DNA of 35,857 nucleotides from Planctomycetota bacterium. GTDB lineage: Bacteria; Planctomycetota; MHYJ01; JACQXL01; JACRIJ01. The notes beneath the pieces are model-generated. The model searched no databases. It worked only from the letters and a program-made list of their open reading frames with translations, and was not told the DNA's origin. A program made the position numbers and the translations under genes. Where the stretch lies: assembly GCA_016220095.1 (NCBI GenBank), contig JACRIJ010000129.1:1-35857 (forward strand). Reading direction: 5' to 3'. Below are positions 32,557 to 35,857 of this stretch, one piece after another (position 1 is the stretch's first letter; each line of letters begins with the position of its first letter).

Positions 32557-33560
32557 GATAATTTATTCGATAAAGTTATGAATTCGTTTAATTTCGCGAG
32601 CGCCCTGCCGGAATCAATTGCCTCTGCGGCCGGCGCGATTGATTCGCTGATAGACGAGCCTTTTCCGGCCGTAAACAGCGCGGCCGCGGCATTTAGTATT
32701 GCCGCCGTGCGCGCAATGCCTTTTGCGCCTTTCAGCACGGAAATGAATATCTTCGCGCCCTCATCCGCGTCCTTGATTGTTAATGACCCCGCGCTGGAAG
32801 CATTTTCCGGTTCATATTGGAACAGGCTCAGCAGGTGGTTTGACAGGAGGATGCCGGTAGTCATGGCGAACGGCGATATTTCATCCATTCCGTCATTGCT
32901 ATGGACGATTAGAGCGGTTTCATGTCCGAGCTCGTTAAGCGCTGAGGCTATTATATCTGTCAATGCCGGGTCGTAAATTCCTATAAGCTGTTTTTTAACG
33001 CGCGCGGGATTGCATAACGGTCCGAGAAGGTTGAATACTGTTGGAATTCCGAGAGCCTTTCTGATGGGCGCAACATTTTTCATTGCGGGATGAAAATTCG
33101 GCGCGAAGAGGAATACGTATCCGGTTTCATTAAGGCATTTTTCAGCGGATTCAGGGGTGAGGTTGATTTTAGCGCCGAGTTTTTCAAGCACATCGGCACT
33201 GCCGCATTTGGAGGACACACTGCGGTTGCCGTGTTTGGCTACAGGGACACCGCAAGCCGCTGCAATGAACGACGCGAGGGTTGAAATATTCAGGGTGCAT
33301 TTCATATCTCCGCCGGTTCCGCATAGGTCGATAGGCGCTTCTGCGGACGCGCATTTAATGGCGATCATTTTTTCGCGCATTGCCTTTGCGAAGCCGGCGA
33401 TTTCATCAGAAGTTTCGCCTTTCATTTTTATTGCCGTCAGGAATGCCCCTATCTGCGCGGGTTCCGCCGTGCCGGAGATTATTTCAAGCATAACGGCGTA
33501 TGCCTCGTGTTTTCTGAGGGACTGTTTATTTATGACTTGCGGCAGTAACTCCTTAAGCAT
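32553..33560 (-). CDS. trpD: Anthranilate phosphoribosyltransferase
   Basis: Adds phosphoribose from PRPP to anthranilate. The PRPP-binding DLCGTGGDMKCTLNIST, anthranilate-site KHGNRSVSSKCGSADVLEKLG, NLLGPLCNPA and VHSNDGMDEIS are present. 335 residues, full length and not fused to trpG. Its start overlaps the trpG stop by 8 nt. Confidence 0.96.
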   Translation of the reverse strand: MLKELLPQVINKQSLRKHEAYAVMLEIISGTAEPAQIGAFLTAIKMKGETSDEIAGFAKAMREKMIAIKCASAEAPIDLCGTGGDMKCTLNISTLASFIAAACGVPVAKHGNRSVSSKCGSADVLEKLGAKINLTPESAEKCLNETGYVFLFAPNFHPAMKNVAPIRKALGIPTVFNLLGPLCNPARVKKQLIGIYDPALTDIIASALNELGHETALIVHSNDGMDEISPFAMTTGILLSNHLLSLFQYEPENASSAGSLTIKDADEGAKIFISVLKGAKGIARTAAILNAAAALFTAGKGSSISESIAPAAEAIDSGRALAKLNEFITLSNKLS

Positions 33561-34155
33561 TTTTCTGCATTTCCAAAAAATTTCTCAGTAATTGTTTGCC
33601 TTCAATAGTCAGGTAGGATTCGGGGTGGAATTGGACGCCTTCCATCGGGCAATCCTTCATGCGCATACCCATGATTTCGCCATCCGAGGTATAAGAACTT
33701 ACCTCAAAGCATTTGGGCATGGATTTCTCGTCAACTATCAGCGAATGATAGCGGGCCGCGATAAAGGGGTTGCTGAGGCCCTGATAAATGGTTTTTCCGT
33801 CGTGATAGACCTTGGACGTTTTGCCGTGCACCGGTTTTTTCGCGCGCAGGACTTTGCCTCCGAAGACGTAGGACATGCACTGGTGCCCGAGGCAGACACC
33901 GAGAACCGGAATCTTTCCCGCGAAATATTTTAATAGCTTGTTGGACATTGCGGCGTCTTCAGGCCTTTTCGGGCCGGGAGATATGACAAGAAATGCGGGG
34001 TTGAGCCTTTTAGCCATGGCGAGGGTAATCTTGTCGTTGCGGTAAACCTGGAGTTGGTTTCCGTTCTTGTTTTTGCGGGTTTCCATGAGCAACTCGCCGA
34101 AAGCCTGTACAAGGTTATATGTAAAAGAATCGTAATTATCAATGATTAAAATCAT
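33553..34155 (-). CDS. trpG: Anthranilate synthase component II (glutamine amidotransferase)
   Basis: Supplies ammonia from glutamine to TrpE; homologues also serve PabB. MILIIDNYDSFTYNLVQ, VISPGPKRP, the nucleophile Cys in GVCLGHQ, and the His and Glu of VQFHPES form a complete class I GATase triad. 200 residues. A strong GGAGG sits about 5 nt before the ATG, which overlaps the trpE stop codon (ATGA). As no pabA or pabB is in the window, a dual role in folate synthesis is possible. Confidence 0.96.
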   Translation of the reverse strand: MILIIDNYDSFTYNLVQAFGELLMETRKNKNGNQLQVYRNDKITLAMAKRLNPAFLVISPGPKRPEDAAMSNKLLKYFAGKIPVLGVCLGHQCMSYVFGGKVLRAKKPVHGKTSKVYHDGKTIYQGLSNPFIAARYHSLIVDEKSMPKCFEVSSYTSDGEIMGMRMKDCPMEGVQFHPESYLTIEGKQLLRNFLEMQKNA

Positions 34156-35480
34156 ATTTCCTCCTGTTCAGCCATTTGGATTGCCTTTTTAAGAGCGGCT
34201 GTTTTATTCATTGTTTCCGTGTATTCTTCCGAAGGAACGGAATCATAAACTATGCCGGCGCCGCCGTAAATAAAGTATTTATTGTTTTTGAAGATTATCG
34301 TGCGTATCGTGAGGCACATATCCATATTCCCATTACTGCCGAAATAGCCCATAGCGCCTGCGTAAGGCCCGCGTTGGAGGCGTTCAAGCCTGGAAATTAT
34401 TTCCATTGCGCGGATTTTCGGGGCGCCGGTAACGGTGCCTGCGGGAAACACTGCCTGGAACAGGTCAAACATGTCGTATTTCTTGCCCAATCGGCCTGAA
34501 ACAGTTGAAACGAGGTGCATTACGTGCGAGTAACGTTCTATTTTTCTGAGTTCGGTTATATTGACAGAGCCGAATTCGCATACCCTTCCGAGGTCATTGC
34601 GGCCGAGGTCAACGAGCATTGCATGTTCGGCGTTTTCCTTAGGGTTGGCGAGCAATTCATTTTCTAATGCGGCATCTTCGGATTTTGTTTTGCCACGGGG
34701 CCTTGTACCCGCTATAGGCCTTAGAATGACGCTTCCGTTTTCGAGTTTTACGAGCATTTCCGGCGACGAGCCGACGAGGCAGAAATCTCCTGACTCAAAG
34801 AAAAACATATAGGGAGACGGATTTAGTATGCGCATGGCCCTGTAAACCTGAAACGGCCGGGCATAGGTTTCGCCTGTCTGGCAGTGAGCGAGCACTACCT
34901 GAAAAATATCGCCGGCTTTTATGTACGCCTGGGCCTTTTTGACTATTCGGGCGTATTGCGCCGGAGGGAAATTTGAATCGGCTTGTTTTACTGTTTTTGA
35001 TTTTCCTAAGCCGGTAATTTCAGGGAGGTTTTCCTTAAAAGCGGAGCGTATTTGCGATATACTGCCGGAATTTATTGAAAAGATGCACATCTTGCGCCTG
35101 AAGTGGTCAAACATAACGATGGATTCAGGCCGTATGAGGCACATTTCAGGCATTCCGAGGATATTCCTGCCCGGGTAGGGTAATTTTTCAAATCTGCCGG
35201 CCATTTCATAACTGACGTAACCAACGAGGCCGCCGAGGAGAGCGGGCATCCGGCTGTCGGATTTATTCATGAATTGCCTGAGATTGCCGACGGATTCTGA
35301 ATTGTCACGGGACGTGACTGTAAGAATGGGATTAACGCCTATGAAAGAGTATCTGCCGAGTGATTCAACGTTTTCGGTGCTTTCCAGCAGGAAGCACGCG
35401 CCGGCGTTTTTGAGTTTAAGGTAGGCGGAAACCGGCGTTTCCAGGTCAGCGGCTATTTCTAATGAATACACTTTTGCCAT
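34152..35480 (-). CDS. trpE: Anthranilate synthase component I
   Basis: Converts chorismate to anthranilate with TrpG. The N-terminal tryptophan-feedback motif LLES is present (ACFLLESTENVESLGRYSFIG). The catalytic half has GDIFQVVLAH, NPSPYMFFFE, GSSPEMLVKL, PIAGTRPRG, DLGRNDLGRV, PAGTVTGAPKIRAMEI and YGGAGIV. 442 residues, somewhat shorter than the E. coli enzyme but complete. First structural gene of the operon. The ATG at 35480 lacks a strong ribosome-binding site (AAAGAAAGAA upstream). A leader of about 155 nt with an 18-codon ORF separates it from its promoter. Confidence 0.97.
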   Translation of the reverse strand: MAKVYSLEIAADLETPVSAYLKLKNAGACFLLESTENVESLGRYSFIGVNPILTVTSRDNSESVGNLRQFMNKSDSRMPALLGGLVGYVSYEMAGRFEKLPYPGRNILGMPEMCLIRPESIVMFDHFRRKMCIFSINSGSISQIRSAFKENLPEITGLGKSKTVKQADSNFPPAQYARIVKKAQAYIKAGDIFQVVLAHCQTGETYARPFQVYRAMRILNPSPYMFFFESGDFCLVGSSPEMLVKLENGSVILRPIAGTRPRGKTKSEDAALENELLANPKENAEHAMLVDLGRNDLGRVCEFGSVNITELRKIERYSHVMHLVSTVSGRLGKKYDMFDLFQAVFPAGTVTGAPKIRAMEIISRLERLQRGPYAGAMGYFGSNGNMDMCLTIRTIIFKNNKYFIYGGAGIVYDSVPSEEYTETMNKTAALKKAIQMAEQEEI

Positions 35481-35555
35481 ATATGTTCTTTCTTTAAAAT
35501 CTGCCAGTAAAAATGAAAAGGTTCGGAGATAGTATGTCTGCGGGGAAATGAAACT

Positions 35556-35612
35556 TCACCAGCGCCATCCAAGGTTGATTCCGAAGGTTTTTGTGACATT
35601 AGATATTAACAT
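35556..35612 (-). CDS. Candidate trp leader peptide (or outer-membrane C-terminal remnant)
   Basis: A small ORF in the trpE leader encodes MLISNVTKTFGINLGWRW. Its 16th and 18th (last) codons are TGG, directly before TGA. Position and orientation fit a trpL attenuation peptide: about 23 nt after the predicted transcription start and 75 nt before trpE. Against this, I find no canonical terminator hairpin with a T-run; the best pairing is TTCGGA with TCCGAA across about 60 nt, followed by CCTTTTCATTTTT. There is no Shine-Dalgarno site. Also, V-T-K-T-F-G-I-N-L-G-W-R-W has the alternating pattern and terminal aromatic of an outer-membrane protein beta-signal, so it could be a gene-end remnant. Confidence 0.4.
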   Translation of the reverse strand: MLISNVTKTFGINLGWRW

Positions 35613-35641
35613 ATATTAAAAGGTATTCCATACCTGTGATT

Positions 35642-35670
35642 ACAATAGATTTATTGAGTGAAAAAGTCAA
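35642..35670 (-). promoter_or_regulatory. Candidate promoter of the trp operon
   Basis: On the minus strand TTGACT (35665-35670) and TATTGT (35642-35647) are separated by 17 nt. This is the only good promoter visible upstream of trpE. It implies a 5' leader of about 155 nt. Confidence 0.6.
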
Positions 35671-35692
35671 GAAAATTTTACAAAAATACGTA

Positions 35693-35857
35693 TCGCCTCA
35701 GTCGAGGTGGGTTTTTGCTGGTTTTTCGATAGCGCTGAACACGGACGACACACCCCTGGTTCCCCTCTTTTTAGAGGGGACATATACGAATTTCCCCTCT
35801 ATTAAGAGCCCGCCTTCGCGCACCTGCGTGCCAAAGCCTGCCTGCACGAAGCCGATG
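35693..35857. repeat. Repeat-rich right edge with CCCCTCT hairpin copy 2
   Basis: 35693-35716 is a TCGCCTC-AGTC-GAGGTGG stem followed by GTTTTT, terminator-like for rightward transcription although no rightward gene precedes it. 35745-35780 has ACGACACACCCC followed by an 8-bp hairpin TCCCCTCT-TTTT-AGAGGGGA, the same order as at 21979-22016. Half-repeat CCCCTCTATTAAGAG follows (about 35794), then words such as CCTGCCTGCACGAAGCC. No ORF is supported. Confidence 0.55.

Noticed and set aside
35480-35560. Canonical trp attenuator terminator downstream of the leader ORF
   Set aside because: I could not find a G+C-rich stem followed directly by a T-run; only a 6-bp long-range pairing exists.
35480-35602. 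Alternative leader-region ORFs starting MSQKPSEST or MALVKFHFP
   Set aside because: They lie in the other two frames of the same leader, lack ribosome-binding sites, and the longer one runs into trpE out of frame.

Overview
The window looks like a chromosomal segment from an uncultured diderm bacterium of moderate G+C content. The gene content (glnA of the alpha type, a GldA/F/G-like ABC cassette with a DUF4340 protein, an alpha-2-macroglobulin, a Maf-type DUF115 protein, a GH57 branching enzyme, a HTH/zinc-ribbon protein) would fit a PVC-side candidate phylum such as Omnitrophota. That placement is an inference from style and content, not a measured phylogeny. I see no rRNA, tRNA, CRISPR array, transposase or phage gene.

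Layout. 1-2300 (leftward): ribF-ogt, then def. 2300-3620 (rightward): a detached ribosomal unit rpsK-rpsD with a near-perfect promoter and a strong terminator. 3885-6983 (rightward): a DUF115/Maf-like protein and a PRMT-like methyltransferase. 7297-8701 (rightward): a HTH/zinc-ribbon protein and a membrane-anchored C39-like protease. 8848-14467 (leftward): a YfaP-like (DUF2135) protein and a 1569-residue alpha-2-macroglobulin. 14624-16883 (leftward): yebC-glnA. 16918-21965 (rightward): ABC ATPase, ABC-2 permease, GldG-like protein and DUF4340 protein. 22043-23453 (leftward): an outer-membrane-barrel-like protein with a very long low-complexity loop. 23652-26279 (leftward): GH57 branching enzyme and a RimK-like ATP-grasp ligase. 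26312-27489 (rightward): a NifS-type cysteine desulfurase. 27954-35670 (leftward): a complete tryptophan operon trpE-G-D-C-F-B-A followed by aroF (DAHP synthase), so first-step shikimate supply is co-transcribed with tryptophan synthesis.

Three themes stand out. First, promoters are very legible (TTGACN-16/17-TATAAT-like). At four genes (ribF, def, the ABC ATPase, the cysteine desulfurase) only 6-9 nt separate the -10 hexamer from the start codon and there is no Shine-Dalgarno site, which predicts leaderless mRNAs. Other genes (rpsK, rpsD, the HTH gene, trpG, the YfaP-like gene) have clear GGAGG-type sites. Second, nearly every intergenic space is filled with degenerate short-word repeats, several with about 7-nt periodicity. 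Some run into gene ends and supply the last codons and stop codons. One family forms an inverted-repeat element downstream of rpsD and has further copies elsewhere. Third, the trp mRNA leader contains an 18-codon ORF ending Trp-Arg-Trp-stop. It could be a trpL attenuation peptide, although the same ending also resembles an outer-membrane beta-signal.
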